From assembly GCF_964355755.1 (NCBI RefSeq), contig NC_092674.1, forward strand, positions 23,896,001 through 23,960,000: a stretch of 64,000 bases of DNA, in the 5' to 3' direction. The first letter of the stretch is position 1; each line of letters starts with the position of its first letter. Position numbers and translations under genes: made by a program. This DNA is from Antedon mediterranea. Taxonomy: Eukaryota; Echinodermata; Crinoidea; Comatulida; Antedonidae. Positions 1 to 9,718 of the stretch are shown here, one piece after another. A model generated the notes under the pieces. It was not told the origin of the DNA. It saw nothing but the letters and a program-made list of their open reading frames with translations, and did no database searches.

Positions 1-288
1 TTTCTCATTCTCACAGATTTCCTCATCTTTATTGTTTCAAATTAATTAATTAAATTTCAGTATATCACCGGGCGGTTTAGAATTAATGTTCTTTGCCTGA
101 TTTGTTTATATATATAAAAGTATCTCTTCGGAGATCCTGCCTCGTGAATAAAAATGCTGTAAGATGAGGGCGTATCAATTTGATCTCTGGTGTGCGTGCG
201 TACAACTGAGGACTAGTGCTGTTCCGCCGTACCACGCCGAGAATGTTAAAGAGTCGCTATCCAATCGAGTTCGAACAATACCGTGAAA

Positions 289-360
289 GCCCCAGTGGTC
301 TAATGGTTAGGACATCTGCATATCAAGCAGGCGGTCCGAGTTCGAGTCTCGGTTGGGGCG
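289..360 (+). tRNA. tRNA with AUC anticodon, Glu-like body, copy 1
   Basis: A 72-nt cloverleaf: acceptor GCCCCAG/TTGGGGC, D stem GTCT/GGAC, anticodon stem TCTGC/GCAGG with loop ATATCAA, T stem CCGAG/CTCGG with loop TTCGAGT, discriminator G. The anticodon is ATC, which would read GAU (Asp). A box (TGGTCTAATGG) and B box (GTTCGAGTC) are intact, and TTTTT follows at 363. The D arm resembles eukaryotic tRNA-Glu, so TTC or CTC to ATC is a one-base change. It could be a functional variant, a pseudogene family or a SINE source. The fold was made by hand. Confidence 0.85.
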
Positions 361-653
361 ACTTTTTCTCATTCTCACAGATTTCCTCATCTTTATCGTT
401 TCAAATTAATTAATTAAATTTCAGTATATCACCGGGCGGTTTAGAATTAATGTTCTTTGCCTGATTTGTTTATATATATAAAAAGTATCTCTTCGGAGAT
501 CCCGCCTCGTGAATAAAAATGCTGTAAGATGAGGGCGTATCAATTTGATCTCTGGTGTGGGTGCGTACAACTGAGGACTAGTGCTGTTCCGCCGTACCAC
601 GCCGAGAATGTTAAAAAGTCGCTATCCAATCGAGTTCGAACAATACCGTGAAA

Positions 654-725
654 GCCCCAGTGGTCTAATGGTTAGGACATCTGCATATCAAGCAGGCGGT
701 CCGAGTTCGAGTCTCGGTTGGGGCG
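654..725 (+). tRNA. tRNA with AUC anticodon, copy 2
   Basis: Same 72 bases as copy 1, with all stems intact and a T-run terminator immediately downstream. It lies 365 bp after copy 1 in a full-length unit. Confidence 0.85.
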
Positions 726-924
726 ACTTTTTCTCATTCTCACAGATTTCCTCATCTTTATCGTTTCAAATTAATTAATTAAATTTCAGTATATCACCAG
801 GCGGTTTAGAATTAATGTTCTTTGCCTGATTTGTTTATATACTGAGGACTAGTGCTGTTCCGCCGTACCACGCCGAGAATGTTAAAGAGTCGTTATCCAA
901 TCGAGTTTGAACAATACCATGAAA

Positions 925-996
925 GCCCCAGTGGTCTAATGGTTAGGACATCTGCATATCAAGCAGGCGGTCCGAGTTCGAGTCTCGGTTGGGGCG
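925..996 (+). tRNA. tRNA with AUC anticodon, copy 3
   Basis: Identical tRNA body to copies 1 and 2. The unit is a short form (271 bp): about 94 bp of the 5' flank is missing between the TTTATAT tract and ACTGAGGACTAG. The internal A and B boxes are untouched. Confidence 0.85.
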
Positions 997-1195
997 ACTT
1001 TTTCTCATTCTCACAGATTTCCTCATCTTTATCGTTTCAAATTAATTAATTAAATTTCAGTATATCACCGGGTGGTTTAGAATTAATGTTCTTTGCCTGA
1101 TTTGTTTATATACTGAGGACTAGTGCTGTTCCGCCGTACCACGCCGAGAATGTTAAAGAGTCGTTATCCAATCGAGTTTGAACAATACCATGAAA

Positions 1196-1267
1196 GCCCC
1201 AGTGGTCTAATGGTTAGGACATCTGCATATCAAGCAGGCGGTCCGAGTTCGAGTCTCGGTTGGGGCG
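1196..1267 (+). tRNA. tRNA with AUC anticodon, copy 4
   Basis: Identical tRNA body in a second short unit with the same 5'-flank deletion as copy 3, so the short unit itself was duplicated. T-run terminator follows. Confidence 0.85.
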
Positions 1268-1561
1268 ACTTTTTCTCATTCTCACAGATTTCCTCATCTC
1301 TATCGTTACAAATTAATTAATTAAATTTAAGTATATCACCGGGCGGTTTAGAATTAATGTTCTTTGCCTCTTGTGTTTATATATATAAAAAAGTATCTCT
1401 TCGGAGATCCCGCCTCGTGAATAAAAATACTGAAAGATGAGGGCATATCAATTTGATCTCTGTTGCGCGTGCGTACAACTGAGGACTAGTGCTGTTCCGC
1501 CGTACCACGCCGAGAATGTTAAAGAGTTGTTATCCAATCGAGTTCGAACAATACCATGAAA

Positions 1562-1633
1562 GCCCCAGTGGTCTAATGGTTAGGACATCTGCATATCAAG
1601 CAGGCGGTCCGAGTTCGAGTCTCGGTTGGGGCG
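1562..1633 (+). tRNA. tRNA with AUC anticodon, copy 5
   Basis: Identical tRNA body in a full-length unit (366 bp after copy 4). Its flanks have several point changes while the tRNA has none. Confidence 0.85.
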
Positions 1634-1803
1634 ACTTTTTCTCATTCTCACACATTTCTTCATCTCTATCGTTTCAAATTAATTAATTAAATTTCAGTAT
1701 ATCACCAGGCGGTTTAGAATTAATGTTCTTTGCCTCTTGTGTTTATATATCTGAGATCCCGCCTCGTGAATAAAAATACTGTAAGATCAATTTGATCTCT
1801 GGT

Positions 1804-1985
1804 GCACGTGCGTACAACTGAGGACTAGTGCTGTTCCGCCGTACCACGCCGAGAATGTTAAAGAGTCGCTATCCAATCGAGTTCTCATCTTTATCGTTTC
1901 AAATTAATTAATTAAATTTCAGTATATCACCGGGCGGTTTAGAATTAATGTTCTGTGCCTGATTTGTTTATGTATATATATATAT
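1804..1985 (+). pseudogene. Array unit with the tRNA deleted
   Basis: The 5' flank runs normally to ATCCAATCGAGTTC near 1884 and then jumps to CTCATCTTTATCG, the 3' flank sequence about 35 bp past the usual tRNA end. The whole tRNA and its terminator are gone. A shared TTC at the junction fits a microhomology deletion. Confidence 0.85.
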
Positions 1986-2265
1986 ATAAATCCAAAGGCA
2001 AATTACTGAAAAAATGACAATGCTGTGGGTATCAGTGGCTGGATCTCAATGGAGATACAAAAAAAAAAGCGAAAAGCTAAATCAAAACGATAAAGTAAAC
2101 AGCCAGAAAAGTTAGCAGAGCTTTCGGGCAACACTTGCCCTTCATCAGTGCAAGTGAGGGAATTTGGATAAAGTCATAGCATATGAGTTGGCAAGTGCTG
2201 CTTGGGTGGACAGGAATAAAAGAAATATAACAATAGAAACAGCATGTTGAATAGTGGGTGGAGAC

Positions 2266-2332
<67 letters not shown>

Positions 2333-2345
2333 TTTCAAAAATTAA
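1986..2345. repeat. Unrelated insert interrupting the tRNA array, with (AT)n tract
   Basis: No similarity to the tRNA unit. It contains TTTCGGGCAACACTTGCCC followed by TTCATCAGTG, a motif seen in many animal retroelement ends, and a pure (AT)n run at about 2269-2331. Read on the minus strand, 2121-2148 has the layout CTGATGA - 6-bp stem - GAAA. Probably a retroelement fragment, Penelope-like or LINE; family unsure. Confidence 0.5.
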
Positions 2346-2594
2346 TTAAATAATTTTCAGTGTATCACCGGGCGGTTTGGAATTTATTTCTATGCCTGTT
2401 GTGTTTATATATATATAAAAGTATCTCTCGAGATCCCGCTTAGTGAATAAATATACTGAATTATAGATGAGGGCGTATCAATTTGATCTCTGGTGCGCGT
2501 GCGTACAACTGAGGACTAGTTGTGTTCCAACCGTACCACGCCGAGAATGTTAAAGGGTCGTTATCCGATCGAGTTAAAGAACAATACTATGAAA

Positions 2595-2666
2595 GCCCCA
2601 GTGGTCTAATGGTTAGGGCAACTGCATATCAAGCAGACGGTCCGAGTTCGAGTCTCGGTTGGGGCG
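2595..2666 (+). tRNA. tRNA with AUC anticodon, copy 6 (diverged subfamily)
   Basis: Same cloverleaf and ATC anticodon. Changes from copy 1 are GAC to GGC in the D stem (a T-G wobble), and TCTGC to ACTGC with GCAGG to GCAGA, leaving an A-A mismatch at the outer anticodon-stem pair. A and B boxes and the T-run are intact. Confidence 0.8.
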
Positions 2667-2966
2667 ACTTTTTCTCATTCTCCCAGATTTCCTCATCTTT
2701 ATCGTTTCAAAAATTAATTAAATAATTTTCAGTGTATCACCGGGCGGTTTGGAATTTATTTCTATGCCTGTTGTGTTTATATATATATAAAAGTATCTCT
2801 CGAGATCCCGCTTAGTGAATAAATATACTGAATTATAGATGAGGGCGTATCAATTTGATCTCTGGTGCGCGTGCGTACAACTGAGGACTAGTTGTGTTCC
2901 AACCGTACCACGCCGAGAATGTTAAAGGGTCGTTATCCGATCGAGTTAAAGAACAATACTATGAAA

Positions 2967-3038
2967 GCCCCAGTGGTCTAATGGTTAGGGCAACTGCATA
3001 TCAAGCAGACGGTCCGAGTTCGAGTCTCGATTGGGGCG
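2967..3038 (+). tRNA. tRNA with AUC anticodon, copy 7 (diverged subfamily)
   Basis: As copy 6, 372 bp downstream, with one further change: the T stem reads CTCGA instead of CTCGG, so its outer C-G pair is lost. It is the weakest copy and may be decaying. Confidence 0.75.
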
Positions 3039-3485
3039 ACTTTTTCTCATTCTCCCAGATTTCCTCATCTTTATCGTTTCAAAAATTAATTAAATAATTT
3101 TCAGTGTATCACCGGGCGGTTTGGAATTTATTTCTATGCCTGTTGTGTTTATATATATATATATATATATGATCTCTATATTATTATTATAGTTTACATG
3201 TCCCCGAATTGACGTAGATAAAGTTTAATTGTTCAAATTAGGCAATGGGTGAATTCCATACATAAATATTGCCCTTTTTTTTCAATTCAATTCTATTTCT
3301 AAACAAGTCCATATAAAAAAATAATATACATAAATAATACAAATAAATACAGTAGTTCCATAATTAGATTTGACTACAAAAAGGAGAATTTGCTACAAAG
3401 GTATAAAATGTACTATAAACAGAGATTATTATGCATATTATAGTAGTTGGGTCTATACCCTGTACCATTATTTTTTTACATTTTT

Positions 3486-3678
3486 TTTTATTCATACCAT
3501 CCAACAGCAAGTTACCAATTACAGGATGGATAGACTATTTTATAATTTATCATGCTAATATACTAAGTCTCATTTGAGGCTTAGGGAGTGAAGTTCAACC
3601 CTACTCTAGGTCAGGATTGAACCCTGGACCTTGAGATTGGAAGGCAAGTATGTGAACCACCAAGCTACAGCTCCACTA
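3486..3678 (-). repeat. tRNA-derived SINE, family S1
   Basis: On the minus strand the head reads GTGGAGCTGTAGCTTGGTGG (A-box-like), then GTCCAGGGTTCAATCCTGAC (B-box-like), followed by a body holding the complement of CCAACAGCAAGTTACCAATT. A second copy at 18560-18803 shares head and body. Boundaries are approximate. Confidence 0.7.
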
Positions 3679-3692
3679 CATTTTGTCTACTA

Positions 3693-3878
3693 CAGTCAAC
3701 TCTCCCAATACCGGACACCTTTGGGCCGGCCAAATAAGTCTGGTTTTCTGGAAAGTCTGGTATTCGGAATGTGTTTTTAATGGTAAATATAAATTTGGGA
3801 CCATTTGGTCCTCAAAAAAAGTCTGGTATTGGGAGAGTTTCTGGTTTTCAGAGAGTCCGGTATTGGGAGAGTTGACTG
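3693..3878. mobile_element. Short Tigger/pogo-like MITE
   Basis: Termini are CAGTCAACTCTCCCAATACC and its near-perfect inverse, flanked by TA on both sides (3691-3692, 3879-3880). Internal copies of AGTCTGGTATT resemble the terminal sequence. It is non-coding and ends 88 bp before the first SNX25 exon in the window. TA duplication and CAGT ends fit the Tc1/mariner-pogo group. Confidence 0.8.
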
Positions 3879-3966
3879 TATTCCCCATTGTAGTTGTCAA
3901 AACAATGCTGGTCTAAATTTATGGGCTATTGGTGGGATTATAATGAAGTGTCTTTCCTTTCTACAG

Positions 3967-6900
3967 CAAATTGAAGATGGTGACAAAAACCAGCCTTACT
4001 ACGTGATAGTGGTACATCCCATTGATCCCAATATTCCAATATCAGGTTGGGTTGTGTCCAGAAGACTCACTGACTTCCACATGCTCCACAAGAGGATTAA
4101 AGATGTAAGTTTTCATACATTTTTATATTACCATATTTATTCGAATAAACGCCTCGGAGAGGGAAGGTCGCAATAATTTGTTTGGGTGTAATATGCTAAA
4201 TTCTCCCTATTTTTAATATGCATGTAGCGCAGCATTTATTTCAGGATAAAAATAAAGGCCCCGGAGCATCTATTTGAGGCAGGTGACGTGTTTATTCAAA
4301 ATGATGTTCTACGTTAAGGCATTTAGTCGAGGGTTGCGTTTTTGAAAGCAGGGCGTTTATTTAAATAAATATAGTAACCATCATTCCAAATGATTTTGCA
4401 TAGTTGTCAAGCTTTTTAACAGATCTGGATATAAAATATATCTAATATTATAAGATATAAACATTTGCACCATCGACGCAACTTATTTTTAGTGGTGTGG
4501 GTAAAGCAGAAAGAGGCTAAAGACTTTTTCATAATATATTTCATATTTGATTATTTTACTAATTCTCAATGATTTGAAATATTTTACTTGGTAATTGTAA
4601 TAAAAATAAAATTTTCTTATATAAACCTAATTGTTCTTTTAATATATATTTTTTTGTATCTTAAGAAAAATGCCTTACATTTACATTGATGAGTCCATTA
4701 TTTTGTTGGTATCAGAAACACGGATCAAAATATTTTCAAAAACTTGTTATATGATTAATTAATTTTAGTGCAGCAAGTTGCTAGCAAAATATGAGTTGCC
4801 TCAGATGAGCAGACGTCCTTTCAAAACCCTTGATAAGGAATTCCTAGAAACATCAAAAGCTCAGCTACAAGACTACCTCACTGTAAGTTGTCATCTACTG
4901 GGTCATTTATTTGTCATGATAAATATTGATTTTAAAGTTGCTGACCAAGCTTTTACTAGATAGGCATGCCCATGCAACAATGTGGATAACCAGACCTCCC
5001 TAGTCTCCTAATAATCATGGAAGGTTCTTGATGTTTCAAAGCCCCCAAAGATGGATAATACAAGCTTTAACTTTGTCTACACTAGTGTGATGTGCCCATA
5101 TATGGACACGATCATGTCACTACCATATTTGGGTAGATAGGTACATTTTTTTTCAAACTAGTTTGTTAGTGCAGACTGTTGATTAAGGGTAGGTTTATGA
5201 ATTAACATCGTCGGTTATAATACAAATCTTTAATAATTATGATTTTCATAATTTTAATTTATGCTAATTTCCACAGTCTATTCTAAAAGATGATACGTTG
5301 AAGCATAGTGAAGCTTTATACAGGTTTCTTCTTCCGTCGCCAACACCAATACAAAAACCAACTGACGAGTAAGACATAGGGTTAAAGTTCAATTAGTTTC
5401 ACTCTGTCTGAGTCATTCTGTGTAGAGTATGACTTCCAGCTCATAATTGTTATTGATTATACTATATGTTATACAATAAATGATTAAAGACAAAGAAATT
5501 ACTTTAAACTACTAAAAGAACATAGGTGCCTGGGGATTTAGGAAAGACCTGGAATTCTAGAAGTGCCTGTTATTAAATGGTACATAGGGGTGCCTGGTCT
5601 GTGGAATTACCTGCCTGCAAGTATGGGAGTTTGAGATGTGAATTTTCCAAGAAAAAAAAAATGGTTGAAAATATATCATTGACTTTTTATTTTTAGAAAA
5701 GAGAAAAAAGCAGGATTTTCATTAACAGGAATTTTTAAGAGTGCACCTGAGCAACCTGAAAGTACTGAGGAAAAGGATACAATTGAAGATAGGTTTGTTG
5801 ACTGATTCTGTAAACTTCTGTATTACAACAGTAGTAGTAATAATTAAGGCATGGGAACTGTCGTTTTTGTATTGCACACAACCCTAAAGCTAATTTCTCA
5901 TCTCTGATTGGTCAGTACAAAAAAATACACTGTGCTGTGTAGCATTTATGATTGGCTGTCAGTGTATAATACTGTTTTTAAAAAATCAATTACCAATTAT
6001 TTAACCTGGTATTTAGGAGGTACCTGGGAATAAAGGGTAGCTGAGATTCAATTGGTGCCTGGGATTTAGGAGGTGCCTGGGAATGAAGGGTAGCTGAGAT
6101 TCAATCAGTGCCTGGGATTAAAGAAGTGTCTGATTCTTTAGTACTTTCGGTTGTCTGAGAGATTCATAACTTTTTTAATGTTTTGTCTAGCTCCTCTGAA
6201 GTACGCGACTCTATTGCAAAACCGATGTATTCCTTGATAGAAGAGATATTTGAGTTAAAAGGGATGTTTAAGTGGCTACGACGGACACTCATTGTTTTTG
6301 TACAAGCTACTTTTGGGGGTACAATTAATAAGTAAGTAAACAAAGTATTAATTCTCAGTATACAGTATGTAAAAAGATTTATTTGTGAAACAATAAATAA
6401 TCATTACATTTATTGAGGAATGATATATAAAACAATATATATCACCAGAATTTAGCTAAAAAGCATATCGCATTTTATCAATGAAGTTGTAGGGCCTAAA
6501 ATGAAGTGCTGAATTAAGACCCAGGGCAGCAGCTCAAAAACACATTTTGGATCCTATTTATATTATCTAATTATCATTTCTTGTGATAAAGTTTACATCA
6601 AAGTATAAAATAGTCACAATTGTATGGCTCTAAATTTAAAAAGTTAAATATAGCAAATAATTATTTATTATTATATTGATAACCATCAGAGAAATACGAA
6701 CGACCGTTGACTGGCTCTTCTCTGAACCTATGGTCATATACTACGTCCATTACTTTCGCAATGCAATGTGGCCGGATGGTAAATTTGTCCAGATGCCTGA
6801 CCCAAAGACAGAAGCTGAGGAGCAACAAACCAAACTGGATGCGAAGGAACGATTCCTCAAGAACATTCCAGGTAAGTGTAAAACAAAACGATCACTTCCT

Positions 6901-9718
6901 AAAGTAGGTGGTTGTAAACCTTGCATGTTCCAGGCACTGCTTGCCTGGCTAAGCAGATTTCCACTTAACCCCCGTCCGCTCCACATTCTATGTAAATAGT
7001 CATAAGTAATAGCATAGATTCTATGTTTTCCGTGTGAATTGGCCTTCATGCTTTTTCTTATGTTTTAATAGATATTCTACAGAATACAGTTGGAGGCCAA
7101 AACAGTCGAGTTGGGTTTGCTAAGATTTTTGATGCATTCCAAGAGGAGGTGACAAACAAGCATTTGTTTTATGTAAGATACAATCAATGTAACAATCAAC
7201 AATTCAAATTTCAGTAGAAACCCCTGTTAAGGGGACACCTGCGGGACCAAACAAAGTGTTCCTTAATTGGGGCTTCCCCTCATTGGGGGACCAAACAAAG
7301 TGTTCCTTAATTGGGGCTTCCCCTCATTGGGGTTGCCGATATATATTGCCTCTTATTCGATTAACAAGAAAGTATCGCCTAGATATGGTTGTCAGAGACT
7401 TAGACTGGTTGCTGTCGAAAATTGTGAAACTACTATAAACTTTGCCTCTTTTTTTGGTGGGTTTGAGTGGTTTTTTATGATGCGATTTTTTCCATGTAGT
7501 AAAGCAGTTTAGACACCACAGTCTATGGTCTACCTAGCGCATCGAACATAATTTACAGAATATTTATGAAAACCTGACCATTGAATAGAACCATTCATTA
7601 GAATTAGATACAATTAGATAACATATACATTGATTGGATACTTAAGGCAGCTATTTAAAATAATAAAGGATACTGATCACCCCCTTAACAAAAAAACGAA
7701 ATGGTAGAATACACGTTCCAATAACTAAGACAAACAGAACAAGATATGCCTTTGTTGCAAATGCTATCCATATTATTAATTCACATCACCATCGATAAAA
7801 TACTGTATTTTAATTAAGAATAGTAAATGAAACTTTTTAAACTACAACTTTTTAAATTGTTTATGCTTTTTATCGTATTTTAACTTCCATAAATCTACTT
7901 TTTACTCGGGGTACCCGAGTCTAGTACTTACTCATTTTCTCCTCCACCATCTGGACACTATTGAGTAAAAAGTGCAATTTTTAAAGTACTACTCCTCCCT
8001 TATTAGTTGTAGTATTGAGCTGGGATTTAGCATGAATATACTACAGGGACATGTCCTCAAATCTATAGAGCCGGATTTTTAGATTTCAAACCGGATGCAG
8101 CCATATAACGTCTCGAAAATGGTACCATATAGCCGTATTTGGTAGGTTATTGATGTGTATGTGACGTCACATCCCGTCTTATGACGTCATTACAGCTTCA
8201 TTTGCTGTACCCCGAGTATCGCACAATCGTGCTTTTTACTCGGGGTACCCGAGTCTAGTTTGTTAATTAATTTGTTTAATTAAGAAGCCACAATGTGTGA
8301 CACACCACACAGCGTAAGGTAGTTATATGCGGCTTCTTGGCGTAGTGGTTATCACGTTTGCTTAACACGCAGAATGTACCTGGTTCGAGCCCGGGCGAAA
8401 CCTTTTTTTTTTTTATTTTATGGTGAAAAGTACTGTATACGCAATATGATAATTATACACAGTATACCTTATTTTTATTATTTTTTTAAATAACTATTTT
8501 GTGTAATCGGTAATTATCACTTTTATACATGTTTATTTTGCTTTGTGCTTATTACCATATTTATTTGTAATTTAAATGGATTAAAAAACTTTGTGTAACC
8601 CACATTTTTAGTGTAAGAGGTTTTGTAGTGTAGTGGTTGTCAAGTCTGCTTAACAACAGGCAGAAGGTCCCGGTTGTTCGAGCCCTGGCGAAACCTATTT
8701 TTCTTTAACTTTATGGTGAAATATACTGTATACGTAATATGATATAGAGTATATCTCGTTTTATTACTCGGGGTACCTGAGTCTAGGACTCTCATCTTTT
8801 CCTCTTCTTCTACCATCCAGACACTATTGAGCAAAAAGTGCGATTTATAAAGTACTACTCCCCCCTTATTCGTTGTAGTATTGAGCTCGGATTTAGCATG
8901 AATATACTACAGGGACATGTCCTCAAAGCTATAGAGCCGGATTTTTTAATTTCAAACCGGATGCAGCCATATCACGTCTCGAAGATGGTACCGTATAGCC
9001 GTATTCGGTAGCGCGGTTAGTGATGTGTATGTGACGTTACATCCGGTCTTATGACGTCATTACAGCTTCTTTCGCTGTACCCCGAGTATTGCACATTCGT
9101 GCTTGTTAAACTTAAGTTTTTGTGCAATAATATGTGTGTATTCTATTTTTTAATGTTTGTTTATATTTGATATATATCTGTTTTTAATTGTACTAATATA
9201 TATTTGCTAATCTTTAAGATTATTATTATAATAATAATAATTATTATTATTTTATATGATAATGGAGAAAAATAAAGTTATTCAGTATTCAGTATTAACT
9301 TGTTTAGTATAATCAACGCCATGAAACCATTCAAATGCCAAGAACATACATAGGTGTATTATATATATAGATAATTAGTATTATTATAAACCTCTCATTC
9401 TTAGTAGATCTGTTTTCATTTGGCATTTTAAATGTTTGTTTTTGGAAATTACAAAAAATAACTAATTTATCATTTCTATTTTATATTCAGGTTTTATTTG
9501 AAATGGTATTATTAGAGCTATGTCCAGAACTGAAAGACCCAAAACTTCTTAAGAAGCTAGAAGAGTTTGATGCCCAGAACAAAGCACAGCTATCAAAGCA
9601 AAGTTCATTAGACTCGCAAGATGGGGAGCATGAGCCACTGACAGAAAAGCCAAAACAAAGGGAGGCAGCAAAAAATGTAGAACAGCCAGAAAATATTGAA
9701 GCAAAATCTGACGAGTAA
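3967..9718 (+). CDS. SNX25: Sorting nexin 25, C-terminal eight exons
   Basis: Exons: 3967-4104, 4769-4882, 5277-5368, 5697-5792, 6191-6331, 6690-6871, 7072-7172, 9491-9718 (TAA). All junctions are GT-AG and the frame stays open through 363 residues. The first two exons encode the PX domain, with the basic RRLTDFHMLHKRI segment that contacts phosphoinositides and the PFKTLDKEFLE stretch. A charged linker follows, then the C-terminal nexin domain (SLIEEIFELKGMFKWLRRTL, then EIRTTVDWLFSEP). The protein tail is acidic and low-complexity. The N-terminal membrane, PXA and RGS-like parts expected of this family (about 840 residues) must lie upstream of the window. Known family role: endosomal sorting, including TGF-beta receptor turnover. 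The 2.3-kb last intron carries tRNA-Val-like sequences and MITEs. Confidence 0.92.
4129..4376. mobile_element. MITE with TACCATATTTATTCGAATAA ends
   Basis: In SNX25 intron: left end TACCATATTTATTCGAATAA, right end GGGCGTTTATTTAAATAAAT followed by ATAGTA. A related copy lies at 37260-37384, and a fragment with CGCCCCGGAGCGTTTATTCG at about 38195-38232. Non-coding. Confidence 0.65.
5064..5178. mobile_element. M1 palindromic MITE, copy 1 (diverged)
   Basis: M1 ends read TAAAGCTCTGTCTACACTAT and its inverse, with internal ATGTGCCCATATATGGACA and CATATTTGGGCACATCACAC. This copy in an SNX25 intron has degenerate ends but a clear core. Six other copies lie at 10878, 34974, 39078, 43004, 46501 and 63955. 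Confidence 0.65.
7233..7332. repeat. Two tandem 45-bp copies
   Basis: GGGACCAAACAAAGTGTTCC followed by TTAATTGGGGCTTCCCCTCA occurs twice in direct repeat within an SNX25 intron. The sequence just upstream (AGTAGAAACCCCTGTTAAGG) looks like a pogo/Tigger terminus, so this is probably the internally duplicated end of such an element. Confidence 0.7.
7904..8217. mobile_element. MITE with ACTCGGGGTAC ends, copy A
   Basis: Terminal inverted repeat ACTCGGGGTAC ... GTACCCCGAGT; interior contains TGACGTCACATC and TATGACGTCATTACAG. Copy B is at 8766-9087 and an isolated left end at 8238-8258. Both full copies flank the tRNA-Val-like pair. Confidence 0.8.
8331..8402 (+). tRNA. Degenerate tRNA-Val(AAC)-like gene
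   Basis: Clear similarity to tRNA-Val: GTAGTGGTTATCACGTTTGC, anticodon loop TTAACAC (anticodon AAC), then GGTTCGAGCCCGGGCGAAAC. An uninterrupted T run follows at 8403. The acceptor stem has two mismatches and the D stem has C-A and T-T pairs, so it is probably a pseudogene or SINE head rather than a working tRNA. Confidence 0.6.
8619..8695 (+). pseudogene. tRNA-Val(AAC) pseudogene
   Basis: Second copy of the preceding tRNA-like sequence, 77 nt because of small insertions (AACAACAGG in the anticodon arm, GGTTGTTCGAG in the T arm). Both copies share the 3' flank TTTATGGTGAAA...ACTGTATACG, so tRNA and flank were duplicated together. Confidence 0.65.
8766..9087. mobile_element. MITE with ACTCGGGGTAC ends, copy B
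   Basis: About 90% identical by eye to copy A through its length, with the same ends and the same TGTCCTCAAAGCTATAGAGC-type core. Confidence 0.8.

Larger units (their letters stand above)
1..3163 (+). repeat. Tandem array of tRNA-containing units
   Basis: Units of about 365-372 bp (full) or 271 bp (short) are repeated head to tail. Each has a 5' flank ending ACCACGCCGAGAATGTTAAA, a 72-nt tRNA, a T5 terminator and an AT-rich 3' flank with TATCACCGGGCGGTTTAGAA. Base 1 lies in the 3' flank of a further unit, so the array continues to the left. Two subfamilies are visible: units before 1985, and the two more diverged units at 2345-3163, which are almost identical to each other. A 360-bp unrelated segment separates them. 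The whole array probably lies in an upstream intron of SNX25, on the same strand. Confidence 0.95.

Noticed and set aside
222-250. Resemblance of CCGTACCACGCCGAGAATG to the start of 5S rRNA
   Set aside because: Only about 14 bases match and the rest of 5S, including its internal control region, is absent.
216-413. Repeated ~65-codon frames across the tRNA units
   Set aside because: They translate straight through the tRNA and its flanks and recur only because the unit is repeated.
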